Source: Parelaphostrongylus tenuis (lineage: Eukaryota > Nematoda > Chromadorea > Rhabditida > Metastrongylidae). From it: a DNA stretch of 64,000 nucleotides. The translations under genes were made by a program, and so were the position numbers. Positions within the stretch are counted from its first letter, which is position 1. Each line of letters opens with the position of its first letter. This document shows, piece by piece, positions 11,601 through 18,757 of the stretch. Where the stretch lies: assembly GCA_019055375.1 (NCBI GenBank), contig JAHQIW010006249.1, forward strand, positions 1 to 64,000, in the 5' to 3' direction. Under the pieces are notes generated by a model. The model had not been told where the DNA came from and searched no databases. It saw only the letters and a list, made by a program, of their open reading frames with translations.

Positions 11601-11882
11601 CGCGGATTTGAACTATCGACTGGTCGATGTGCGCAGCAGAGCACCTCTAACCACTGCGCCAAACAGGCTACATAGTCTCCTCATAACTAATTCGAAGTCA
11701 CAAGATAGAAAAAACAACGAATAAGAGTGAATAATGAGCACACGTACAGCTTTCAGTCTCTCCGTGAGCACCGATTTATTGCCGATTTTCGAGAGGCCTC
11801 GTTTTTCCAGTTCGTCTCTTAGATCGACTACACGTAGTGACGACAGTGGTATGCCGTTAACCAGCGGATCTTCGACCGACAT
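8674..11882 (-). CDS. Acinus-like SAP-domain protein, four exons
   Basis: Minus-strand exons 11748-11882, 9118-9273, 8867-9060 and 8674-8758 join in phase (0, 0, 2) to a 189-residue protein ending TGA. Donors are GTACGT, GTAAGG and GTTAGT; acceptors are ATTGAG (weak), CTCAG and TTTTAG. Residues 12-45 form a SAP domain (LSSLRVVDLRDELEKRGL, then SKIGNKSVLTERLK), a putative nucleic-acid-binding motif. The spacing and the preceding VNGIPL closely resemble the N-terminus of Acinus, an exon-junction/ASAP-complex splicing factor. The remainder is Ser/Glu/Asp-rich (for example DEEPEEDKQSDDES). Acinus normally has a C-terminal RRM-like and RSB region, which is missing, so this is a short form, a truncated gene or a different small SAP protein. 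ATTTTTCAG just upstream of the ATG could be a trans-splice acceptor. The first intron is ~2.5 kb and hosts the elements at 10.37-11.4 kb. Confidence 0.65.
9274..10370 (-). other. part of the long first intron of the SAP gene
   Basis: No exon or element end is supported. A diverged inverted similarity between about 9650-9720 and 9960-10025 (both ending in CAATCA and CTGAACGCC or CTGAATGCC) hints at an old repeat, unclassified. Confidence 0.35.
10371..10682. mobile_element. TTAA-flanked MITE (piggyBac-like ends)
   Basis: The left end reads TTAACTCTTTCGGGACC. The reverse complement of the right end reads TTAATCCTTTCGGGACC. TTAA at both edges is the target-site signature of piggyBac-type elements. 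A second nested inverted pair surrounds the centre (TTGTTATTTTCCTA near 10516 against TAGGAAAATAACAA near 10570). Length is ~312 bp with no coding capacity. It sits inside the SAP gene intron. Confidence 0.7.
10900..11090. mobile_element. foldback element with tRNA-like core (FB), degraded copy
   Basis: Related to the FB copies at 19.7, 28.7, 31.7 and 52.8 kb. On the minus strand at about 10986-11053 a decayed tRNA-like unit carries a GGTGGTGTAATGG A-box-like word and a decayed AAGTTCGACCTC B-box-like word. The outer TIR is only partly recognisable. Confidence 0.45.
11118..11400. mobile_element. foldback element with tRNA-like core (FB)
   Basis: The left terminus (ATGACTAAGAGATTGAGTTGTGAACAAAAA) and right terminus (TTGTTCACCACTCAATCTCTTAGTCAT) are inverted repeats around a 72-nt tRNA-like sequence. 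It adjoins a second degraded copy at 10900-11090, giving a tandem pair inside the SAP gene intron. Confidence 0.6.
11193..11264 (-). ncRNA. tRNA-like sequence in FB element, best preserved
   Basis: The minus strand starts GCCTCAG and ends CTGAGGC, a perfect 7-bp acceptor stem. A box GGTGTAGTGGG and B box GGTTCGATTCC are intact, with T stem GTGGG/CCCGC. An anticodon-like hairpin CGTCC-CCTGATA-GGATG has a 7-base loop, but the invariant U33 is replaced by C and the D stem is poor. It is therefore probably not a decoding tRNA but a Pol III-promoter-bearing repeat core. A tRNA scan would likely score it low or call it undetermined. Confidence 0.5.
11401..11747 (-). other. first-intron sequence next to SAP exon 1
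   Basis: No element end or exon seen. Near 11607-11672 (GCGCGGATTTGAACTATCGACTGG ... AACCACTGCGCCAAACAGGC) there is a decayed minus-strand tRNA-like block with inverted A and B box words. This may be a further tRNA-derived repeat. Confidence 0.35.
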
Positions 11883-12139
11883 TCGATAACTTCTCCAATC
11901 GAAAGCTGTAAAGAATTCTGAAAAATAACAGATCCTAACCACAGCATTAGATCAATCTTTGTAAACGTCGACGATTCTTTTCTGCCTCAAGTAATCTAAT
12001 CATCAACGCCGCATAAAACACACAAATTCGACAGCCAACGTCCTCAACGTCATCAATTTGAAGAAACGGGCCAAAATACTGTTCTCAATAAGAAATGACC
12101 TAAAGATCATCAGACGCCAGTAAGAAGTTATGGTTCATC

Positions 12140-12430
12140 AATTTTCTAAACTTAGGCCTATGGATGAGCCTAAGCCTAAGCCCAAGTTTAAGCCTAAACC
12201 TAAGCCAAAGCCTAAGCTAAGCCTCACCCTAGACGTGTTCTCGTAGTTTATCAAATTTCTAAACCTAGGCCTATGACTGAGCCAAAGCCTAAGCCTGAAC
12301 CTAAGCCTAAGCCTAAGCCTAAGCCTAAGCCTAAGCCTAAGCCCAAACCTAGGCCTAAGCTTAAGCCTAAGCTCAAGCCTAAGCCTAAGCCTCAGCCTAA
12401 GCTAAGCCTTTACCCAGACGTGTTCTCGTG
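12140..12430 (-). repeat. interstitial telomere-like array (TTAGGC)n
   Basis: The plus strand carries long runs of GCCTAA, the complement of the nematode telomere unit TTAGGC, with about 7 nearly perfect consecutive hexamers at 12296-12345 and many decayed ones around them. The array lies in two copies of a larger unit. Each begins with TTTCTAAAC(T/C)TAGGCCTATG and ends with AGACGTGTTCTCGT, at about 12140-12246 and 12252-12430. The hexamer array was therefore duplicated together with its flank. Confidence 0.85.
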
Positions 12431-12667
12431 ATTTCTTATTTAATAAAACCAATCAGAAAGTACTCCAAAAATTGATGGGACCACATCTCTCCACAAAGGC
12501 CGATTCTCGATACTTTTTCCCTGTAGTGTTAGCCCAAACAACCACTATATACAAAGCATCGAATATCAAGAGTTATGTCGACGATCGAGGCCAGCCAATT
12601 TGACTGGAAAACCAAGCAAAGACAAGGTCCTTAACGAAAAAAATGATAAACTGAAGGTTACTCGAAA
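12431..12667. other. no gene recognised
   Basis: Short spacer between the telomere-like array and an FB element. Nothing supported. Confidence 0.4.
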
Positions 12668-12990
12668 CTTCTAATGTTTTTGCTGCCTTTTCTCGCAGTA
12701 TTGTGGTGCTTCAAATATATCTAAGAGAGTTAAGGGGTAAGCAAAAATTCGACGTTAGGCAGGAGCCGAACCCGAATAACCTGGTTTGCAAAGCGATATC
12801 GCATACTCGACCAGACGTGTTGAAAGTTGGTGATTGATAGCTATCACAGAAATATTGAAGAATGAGTAGTGACGCAAGTGCGCTCCTGTAGTGTAGTGGT
12901 AGCACGCGCCCCTGGATGTATGAAATGCGGGTTCAACTCCCGCCTGAGGTAGGATTTTTGCTCACCACTCAATCATCGATCTGTGATAAT
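12668..12990. mobile_element. foldback element with tRNA-like core (FB)
   Basis: The left arm contains AGAGAGTTAAGGGGTAAGCAAAAATT and a reversed tRNA 3' half. The right arm contains a tRNA-like block at about 12883-12952 (A box GTAGTGTAGTGG, B box GGTTCAACTCCCG) followed by TTTTTGCTCACCACTCAATC, the family terminus. Confidence 0.6.
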
Positions 12991-13448
12991 TCTCATCTCC
13001 AAAAATACAAACTGAGACGCGGAAGCAGCAGAAATATGCCAAATTTGGTGGCTGAAATGGCCATTCAATCGAGTTCAAATCCTAAAACTATTTATTAACC
13101 ATTCAGAAAGACGGGGTTAAACCACAGTAATCGAGGAGGATGGAGAAGAAAAGAATAAATCGAAAATGAGCTGAAGAGGAAAAAATTCATGAAGACAAGC
13201 CGTCCATGCATCCAGGCATCCAAAAATCCGAGTTTAGCAAGGTGATTCCAAAGGAAAAAGATTTTTTTAATAAAAATTGATGACATTCAGGCATGAAAAA
13301 AAAGGAGAAGAGAAAAAAGAGAAGAAAAGAAAGAGAGAAAAGAAGGAAAACCTAGGAAAATTTCCTCAAGGAAAGACGACCGGGCACCAGAAAATTCGAA
13401 GCCGCCGACGCTATTCGTCATCGCATCTCGGGTCAACTAAGTGACAGG
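12991..13448. other. no gene recognised, partly A/G-rich
   Basis: A/G-rich stretches at about 13140-13190 and 13293-13375. No supported exon. Confidence 0.4.
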
Positions 13449-13664
13449 GTGAAACTCGTACGCGCGAACGTCGCGCGACGTCGCACGCGGCACATCGGTT
13501 TGGTTGGAGAGTTCTCATCGTGGAAGCAACGGGCTTCGAGGCTTTCCTCTTCGTTTGTGGTCAAGGACAGTCGGTGTGGCATTTTGCTAGATAATTTGTT
13601 TGGAGCTATCAGAACCGAGGAGCCATTATTTGATAGTGCGGGCCCCAGTATAGGGAAACTATGA
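13449..13664 (+). CDS. possible CpG-rich exon, unknown protein
   Basis: The frame stays open upstream to about 13378 and ends TGA at 13664, so the open stretch is ~95 codons. Codon use is much richer in CpG (GCG, CGC, CGT, TCG) than the surrounding DNA. Arg-rich start (VKLVRANVARRRTRH), then a mixed C-terminal half with WKQRASRLSSSFVVKD. No family recognised. It could be a terminal exon or part of an old element. It abuts a TTAA MITE. Confidence 0.25.
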   Translation: MKLVRANVARRRTRHIGLVGEFSSWKQRASRLSSSFVVKDSRCGILLDNLFGAIRTEEPLFDSAGPSIGKL

Positions 13665-13697
13665 TGGTTTAGCTGTCTTGTTCCCTGTAGTCCCGAA

Positions 13698-13970
13698 TTA
13701 ACTGATTGCCTTCCGCGGACCCAATCTGGGCGTATCCGCTAACGTGGGTAAGCTCCACCTCTGCCCCGACAAGTCGTCTACTACAGTATTATTTTTCGTC
13801 ACAGGACTACCCGCGCATTCGTCCAAATTCAGCTGCGGATTTTGCAACGAAAAGTAGTACGGTAGTCGGTGACTCATTGGGTTAGAGGAGGAGGAGGAGG
13901 AGGAGGAGGAGGAGTAGTTCCCACGCTGGGGGACACGTCCAGTTTGGGTCCGCGGAAGTCAACCAGTTAA
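13698..13970. mobile_element. TTAA-flanked MITE, CGCGGACCCA family, copy 1
   Basis: TTAACTGATTGCCTTCCGCG on the left is matched, reversed, by TTAACTGGTTGACTTCCGCG on the right. About 50 bp of TIR runs on through GGACCCAA(T/A)CTGG to (AA/AG)CGTGGG. TTAA lies at both edges. The interior has a second inverted pair around CTACTACAGTATTATTTTTCG. Copies lie at the right end of each M segment: 25803-26057, 48884-49136 and 58541-58790. It has inserted next to an RTE 5' fragment. Confidence 0.7.
13888..13914 (+). repeat. (GGA)n microsatellite
   Basis: About nine consecutive GAG/GGA triplets inside the MITE. Other copies of the MITE have only two or three triplets here (GAGGAGGTGGAG), so the expansion is specific to this copy. 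Confidence 0.85.
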
Positions 13971-14260
13971 GCCTAGTCGGAGCTTCTTCACGTTGTCACC
14001 ACATTAGAGCAGTCACCGGCGCTTGTGAATCGGGGGAAGATTAGCACCTCGTGACTAACAACTACCATGAAGGCGGTCATTCCTGATGCGTTTACTCTTA
14101 GCTGGCCCCGGGTTGAAACGTCTCACTCCTTTCCAGCTTTAGTTCTCCTGCGGGGGATTTGAAGTCCTGTTATACCTCACAGTCCGACACCCAGTAATAC
14201 CTCCCAACTATGATGACGCGGTAAGCCATCTGGGAGGAGAGCTATTATTGTTCTGAAAAT
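13971..14260 (-). mobile_element. RTE-type non-LTR element, 5' leader fragment
   Basis: The minus strand matches the leader of the RTE copies at 37075-37135 and 59405-59475 (GATTCACAAGCGCCGGTGACTG ... GTGGTGACAACGTGAAGAAG). Only the leader is present. The MITE at 13698-13970 lies at its edge. Confidence 0.55.
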
Positions 14261-14479
14261 GACTAAAATTTACGAACCTCGACAATCTCGGAAAAAAGAA
14301 CCAAAATTACGAAAATACTGATGAAAGCAATAGACATTACATTGTTTGTGCGACACCGGTTGCATATGACACTTATTTGCTTGCGAAATTGAAATCATCA
14401 GGAAATAGTGTGTAAAATGTTTCAAGCTCTTCATAAGGTTTGGTAAAGGCATCTCTAGTGGTATACGTACGTCTGGGTG

Positions 14480-15300
14480 TATTCTCGCACGCCTTATCAC
14501 ATGTTTCTTTTCGGTTATAAGGAAGCAAAAGAATATTTGACCTCACTGGTTGTTCAAGCATTTCTTATAGGAGTGTTAGCAATCATTCGAAAACTTAAGT
14601 CTCTGGCTAGAGCCGCACATGGCCAATTTTCGAAAAGACCCATTTATGACGCTGTCAAGTTCAGAACAAAATTATGTTCCACATCGGCCCCACATTTCAA
14701 CTATTACTTCGCTTGAAGCACGAAAAGCACATGAACCTGCAGAGAAAACTTTTAGTCTCAGATTCACACGTTTAATCCGAAGTTTCGAGAAACAGTTTCT
14801 AATTGAATAACAAAAACCTTATTTTCCCATGACCCGCGGAAGGGCCAACCGATCGAGCGGCGTGTTGTAACGCTTACTTGCCCTGGGCTCCGCGCCCTCC
14901 ACCCACGTAGGAAAGCCAAGATACCCTTGTCCGCGTATGTAAATCTAATATTATTTTCCCTGCTGCACTGCAGAGAAACGGTCTGTCCAGATAATTGAGC
15001 ACAGCGCTGGAATCTTGAAATCTTACGCTATCGATTGGTTACTAAGAGTCTAAATAGAGCTCTATTCGATGAAAAATATACGCGCATGAAACATAATCTT
15101 ATTTTAAACTTTACAGCGTTATGAAAGGGTCTTTTCAAAAATCGGCCATGTGCCGCTCTAACCAGAGATTTAGGCTTTCGAATGGTTGGCAACACTTCTA
15201 TAAAAAGTTCTTGTACAGCGAATGAGGTCGAATATTCATTTGTTCCCTCGTAACCGAAAAGTACCCCCACGTGCCTTTCGACTCCCGTTAACATTAGCAG
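14480..15300. mobile_element. large foldback repeat, arms ~300 bp
   Basis: The plus-strand left arm (14490-14810) and minus-strand right arm (about 15290-15040) carry the same sequence. Both contain the words IIRK or TIRK, then KSL, then RAAHG in the same frame, and both pass CACATGGCC.A.TTTTCGAAAAG. Arms are diverged. Relatives occur at 34240-35010, 36000-36250, 40040-40400, 41070-41260, 41560-41800 and 62420-63020. No conserved full-length frame, so probably a non-coding foldback element. Confidence 0.5.
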
Positions 15301-15615
15301 GACTCTAGAAAGAATCGACAGAGCAGGAAAAAGTGAAAGAATCACTTGATGTTGCGTTCTTTCAGAGTGACTGATTGTCGACGGGCTCACGGTTGTCACT
15401 CCACTATAATGTCATATCTTCCAATCGACTTTTGAGACCTCGCGTAAAAATACATTATAATTCGATAGAATGTTTCAAGCCTCTCATGGGGGACATTTTT
15501 TCTCCATTTCTAGAAATTTCTAGGCTTTTTGTTTAGAATGTAAAGAAGGTCGTGAAACACGAGAAGTTCAGTAATAACTACAGTATCACTGCTATTGGCA
15601 ACTATCCAAATGTGG
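15301..15615. other. repeat shared with 41800-42110
   Basis: TTGATGTTGCGTTCTTTCAG(A/G)GTGA and ATGTCATA(T/C)CTTCCAATCGACTTTTGAGACC recur at 41876-42000. This is the common left flank of the T blocks at 15616 and 42115. Confidence 0.6.
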
Positions 15616-15687
15616 GGTCCTGTGGTGTAGTGGTTATCACGTCTGCTTCACACGCAGAAGGTCGCCGGTTCGATCCCGGCCAGGACC
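15616..15687 (+). tRNA. tRNA-Val(CAC)
   Basis: 72 nt. Acceptor stem GGTCCTG/CAGGACC is perfect. D arm GTGTAGTGGTTATCAC. Anticodon stem TCTGC/GCAGA surrounds loop TTCACAC with anticodon CAC at 15649-15651. T arm GCCGG-TTCGATC-CCGGC. A box and B box are intact, and TTCTTTT follows as terminator. It opens the first T block and shows no sign of decay. Confidence 0.88.
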
Positions 15688-15856
15688 TTCTTTTGGTCTC
15701 CTTTATTGAACAATTGTCATGAATAATGCAAAAAAAAATCACAACATTTTCGTCGCATTTTGATAGTTGCTCCGGAGACTTTCAAACAAAACTGTGAAAC
15801 GGTGCTAGTATAGCAGAAACTTAAGAAAAATGTCTTTTGACGAAACCCTAGTCATG

Positions 15857-15925
15857 GCGGTTTTGTGGTGTAGCGGTTAGAAATCCGCTTATAGAAGGTC
15901 GCCGATTCGATCTCCGCCGGAACCT
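15857..15925 (+). pseudogene. tRNA-Val-like pseudogene
   Basis: Starts GGCGGTTTTGTGGTGTAGCGG with a B-box-like GATTCGATCTC. Acceptor ends do not pair, and the anticodon arm (CCGCTTATAGAAGG) has lost its 3' stem. The same pseudogene recurs at the same place in the other T blocks (26467, 42357, 49515). Confidence 0.7.
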
Positions 15926-16106
15926 AGTTCTGCTCTGTTCATTGAATAAAAGGCCTTAAAAACTTTCGCAGCAAGATTAGAACGTTCTCACATTACGGGT
16001 TAGATCAAATTTCAACGATCGCACCAGAGAGTTTGCAGAGAAACGGCAGAGCGATGGAAGTACGATAGCGATTCAAAATCACCACTTCATGCGATCCGCC
16101 GTACGT

Positions 16107-16185
16107 TGGGACCCTTGGTGAATTGACTATCACGTCTGCTTTAATCGGAGAGGGTCGTCGTTTCAATTCAGAAGGCAAACCTGGG
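16107..16185 (+). pseudogene. tRNA-Val-like pseudogene
   Basis: GGGACCCTTGGTGAATTGACTATCACGTCTGCTTTA is recognisably the 5' half of a tRNA-Val. The 3' half is scrambled (TTTCAATTCAG in place of the B box). Relatives at 26715, 42603 and 49766. Confidence 0.65.
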
Positions 16186-16573
16186 TTTTGCAGTGCTCAT
16201 TAAGAAGTAAAATACGGCAACTTCTATTCGAAAATATACAAAGTTTGCTGCAATTCGATTATCGCAATGCGTTTTCGAACTCTTTGATAAAAAGGCTATC
16301 CTCGCTTTTTCCACGAACTTTCAGAGACCATTAGATAGCCTAATTTTCTGCCAGTCCAACACTGTGCTTGTTTTCTGAAACGGACTTCTTGGCACGTTGT
16401 AGCAGGGAAAATAAAACCAAGTTTCACCTTGGTGCGCATAGTAGCGCGAAGGTAAAACTTGATTTTATTTTTATTTTATACCGCTATTCAATTCGAAATT
16501 CTTTCTCCACTTCGTCAAGTTTTCTAGGTTTCAAAAAAGAATGATTTAAGCTCAAAAAGGGGTTGGTACGCCA

Positions 16574-16621
16574 GGGTCATACACCGGTGTTTCGGAGGTT
16601 CGTCCTCCTCATCAGTGACCC
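16574..16621 (-). ncRNA. type I hammerhead ribozyme (minus strand)
   Basis: The minus strand reads GGGTCA, CTGATGA, GGAGG-ACGAA-CCTCC, GAAA, then CACCGGTGTA and TGACCC. Stem I GGGTCA/TGACCC (6 bp), stem II GGAGG/CCTCC and a minimal stem III (ACACC/GGTGT, self-complementary) surround the invariant core CTGATGA...GAAA. Predicted cleavage is after the GTA triplet, between 16580 and 16579. Very short stem III is typical of the type I hammerheads in Penelope-like elements and animal retrozymes, which tend to act as dimers. Confidence 0.85.
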
Positions 16622-16828
16622 CCGCCCCACATTCAGCCCTGCATTGAAGCAAGGAGGGAGGCGTATGTGGTTATGGCACAGTGTACTATGACACTGTACC
16701 ATCACCACCTTTCAGTCGATAGATTTTTGCTGTTAGATCAAAACTAATTTAAAAGATCGACTGTTTTTGAAACCCAAAAAAAAACATTCATTATAATTCC
16801 AAAAAAGAATGATTTAAGCTCAAAAAGG

Positions 16829-16880
16829 GGTTGGTACGCCAGGGTCATACACCGGTGTTTCGGAGGTCCGTCCTCCTCCT
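16829..16880 (-). pseudogene. truncated hammerhead ribozyme
   Basis: Same sequence as the 16574 ribozyme from stem I 3' strand through stem II, but the CTGATGA core and stem I 5' strand are missing where the right palindrome arm begins. Not expected to cleave. Confidence 0.75.
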
Positions 16881-17048
16881 ATGTTTTTTTTTGGGGGTTT
16901 CAAAAACAGTCGATCTTTTGAATTAGTTTTGATCTAACAGCAAAAATCTATCGACTGAAAGGTGGTGATGGTACAGTGTCATAGTACACTGTGCCATCAC
17001 CACATACGCCTCCCTCCTTGCTTCAATGCAGGGCTGAATGTGGGGCGG

Positions 17049-17096
17049 GGGTCACTGATGAGGAGGACGAACCTCCGAAACACCGGTGTATGACCC
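17049..17096 (+). ncRNA. type I hammerhead ribozyme (plus strand)
   Basis: Stem I GGGTCA (17049-17054) pairs with TGACCC (17091-17096). Core CTGATGA lies at 17055-17061. Stem II GGAGG (17062-17066) pairs with CCTCC (17072-17076) across loop ACGAA. GAAA is at 17077-17080. Stem III is ACACC/GGTGT (17080-17089). The cleavage triplet GTA ends at 17090, so cleavage is predicted between 17090 and 17091. All invariant hammerhead positions are present. The extended flank (GGGGCGG against GGCGTACC) could supply the loop I-II tertiary contact. Confidence 0.87.
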
Positions 17097-17199
17097 TGGC
17101 GTACCAACCCCTTTTTGAGCTTAAATCATTCTTTTTTGGAATTATAATGAATGTTTTTTTGGGGGTTTCAAAAACAGTCGATTTTTTGAATTTATTTTC

Positions 17200-18029
17200 T
17201 AGCTTTTTTTTCTAATTTTTTAGTCGCCGCTATACTTCTACTCTTCCATGATTTTCCTTTAATTCTAATACAAAAATCTCTTAACTTTTGACGAAAGAGA
17301 GAAAAATTTTGACACAAATTACGAAGACCGCGCCTTTTCGAGGCAGTTTTGAGATCTCCGCGCACAATACATTCGAGAGATGCGCGATAATGCTCGGCGA
17401 AGGTGAAAGATAAACTTCATTTGGCTACTACAGCGCAGTAACAAGGCCTTTCCAGGAATCAAGCAGACTTTCAAAATTGTCGAAGTTCGGGCTATTGATT
17501 GATTCCTAAATGTTTAAGAGAAAAGCTGTCTCTAGCGCAAACCGCTCAGAGTGTTAAACCCAACCTCATTTTCACTGCTACAACGCACTGAAAAGGCAAT
17601 CCCGGGACGAACGCACTGTGTTCGAATCATTGAGATTTGGGCTGTCGAATGACCACTAAAAATATGCAAAAAGTGCGGAAAAGACCCTATTCTTGAAAGA
17701 TGGATAATTGTCTCGAGATAACGGGAAAGCACCAAGCCATCACGGCAACTTGTTCAATGAACACTGCCAAACCATGGCCTCTTACCGGAGTGGAACCGAC
17801 GATCTTTAGCATGTCAAACAGAAGGTAATAACCATCACATCATGTATCGCCATAATCGGTGTTTCGTCAAACACAGTCATTTTTGTGATCCTGATTCACT
17901 TCCATCGTTCCCCAATATCGCTCCAAAGTCTCCGCTGTTGATGTCGAAATCTGGCTTATAGCATATAGACGCTCTTATTTTGGTGTAAAAAGTTCCATGG
18001 AGATTTGTTCAATGAAGAGTGCAAAACGA
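17200..18029. repeat. T-block spacer, shared with other T blocks
   Basis: Conserved spacer (TTTTTAGTCGCCGCTATA..., TGCGCGATAATGCT..., GATTTGGGCTGTCGAATGACCAC..., CTTTAGCATGTCAAACAGAAG). The last part repeats in the T blocks at 27600, 29500, 43400 and 50700. No gene of its own; short frames in it recur only because the block is duplicated. Confidence 0.75.
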
Positions 18030-18101
18030 GGTCCTGGCCGGGATCGAACCGGCGACCTTCTGCGTGTGAAGCAGACGTGATAACCACTACACCACAGGAC
18101 C
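18030..18101 (-). tRNA. tRNA-Val(CAC)
   Basis: Exact cloverleaf on the minus strand with the same sequence as the 15616 gene: acceptor GGTCCTG/CAGGACC, anticodon loop TTCACAC, T arm GCCGG-TTCGATC-CCGGC. Downstream on the minus strand lies CTCGTTTTGC, providing a Pol III terminator. Confidence 0.88.
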
Positions 18102-18441
18102 ACACGTCAGTGTCTCGGCAGCACCGGTGATTCCTTAGTTGCCACTGTACTTTCATTATTTGACGATCTTATCTGCAATTCTAAAATAAAACGTTTAGAA
18201 ATTTCTACAAACGGAGAAAAAATTCCGAAATAACGAAATCCTTGCTCTCGAGGCAGCCTTGAAGTCGTCGCGCTCGGCACGATTACCAGACGCTCGATAA
18301 TAGGCGTCGAACATGAAAGGTAATCATTTTGACTGCTATAGCTTCCTAAAATTTCGAATAAAAGTTTTAACGAAAAGTAAAGCGATGAAAGTTTAGCAGC
18401 AACTGGAAAATCTCCTATGTTAGTGAAACAACATCAGTTGG

Positions 18442-18513
18442 GGTCCTGTGGTGTAGTGGTTATCACGTCTGCTTTACACGCAGAAGGCCGCCGGTTCGAT
18501 CCCGGCCAGGACC
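18442..18513 (+). tRNA. tRNA-Val(TAC)
   Basis: 72 nt with perfect acceptor and T stems. Anticodon loop TTTACAC places TAC at 18475-18477. Differs from the CAC copies mainly at the wobble base and one variable-loop base (GGCC for GGTC). TTTT follows within 6 bases. It lies ~340 bp from the opposed CAC gene, a pairing kept in the other T blocks. Confidence 0.87.
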
Positions 18514-18683
18514 TGGTTTTGCTCTTTCTGTGAACAAACTGCTATGAAAGTGTTTATAGTGAACATTTTAACGCGCAGGTCAGATTTCGACTTTTGCCTC
18601 AAAGACGTTGAGCAAAACCGTAAAGCGCTGGAAGTATAACGGCAGCACATATCACCGCTCTTGGCGAACCAATGCGCGTAAGG

Positions 18684-18757
18684 GGGCTCCTGGTGTAGTG
18701 GTTGTGACGTCTGCACTGCGCGCAGTAGGCCGCCGGTTTGATCCCGGCAAAGATCTC
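18684..18757 (+). pseudogene. tRNA-Val-like pseudogene
   Basis: CTCCTGGTGTAGTGGTTGTGACGTCTGCACTGCGCGCAG..., B-box-like GGTTTGATCCC, 3' end CAAAGATCT instead of CAGGACC. The acceptor cannot pair. Relatives at 28607, 30393 and 51645. Confidence 0.65.

Larger units (their letters stand above)
16532..17139. mobile_element. ribozyme-bearing palindromic element (retrozyme-like)
   Basis: Arms 16532-16786 and 16881-17139 are near-perfect inverted repeats of about 255 bp. The spacer (16787-16880) is a partial second copy of the left arm, offset by 268 bp in the same orientation. A partial second copy of the right arm (17149 onward) also follows at 268 bp. The unit is thus ~268 bp, tandemly arranged and head to head. 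Each full unit holds a hammerhead ribozyme and a ~17-bp hairpin (16962-17002 in the right arm). It interrupts T-block sequence that is continuous in the paralogue at 27110-27140. No coding capacity. Confidence 0.8.

Noticed and set aside
14480..15400. Conserved peptide with IIRKxKSLxRAAHG in several foldback copies as a transposase
   Set aside because: No catalytic motif, no consistent start or stop, and arms are non-coding in other copies; treated as a repeat.
17956..18156. Recurring small frames with SCGVVVITSASHAEGRRFDPG across many sites
   Set aside because: This peptide is the translation of tRNA-Val genes themselves (GTGGTTATCACGTCTGC...), not a protein family.
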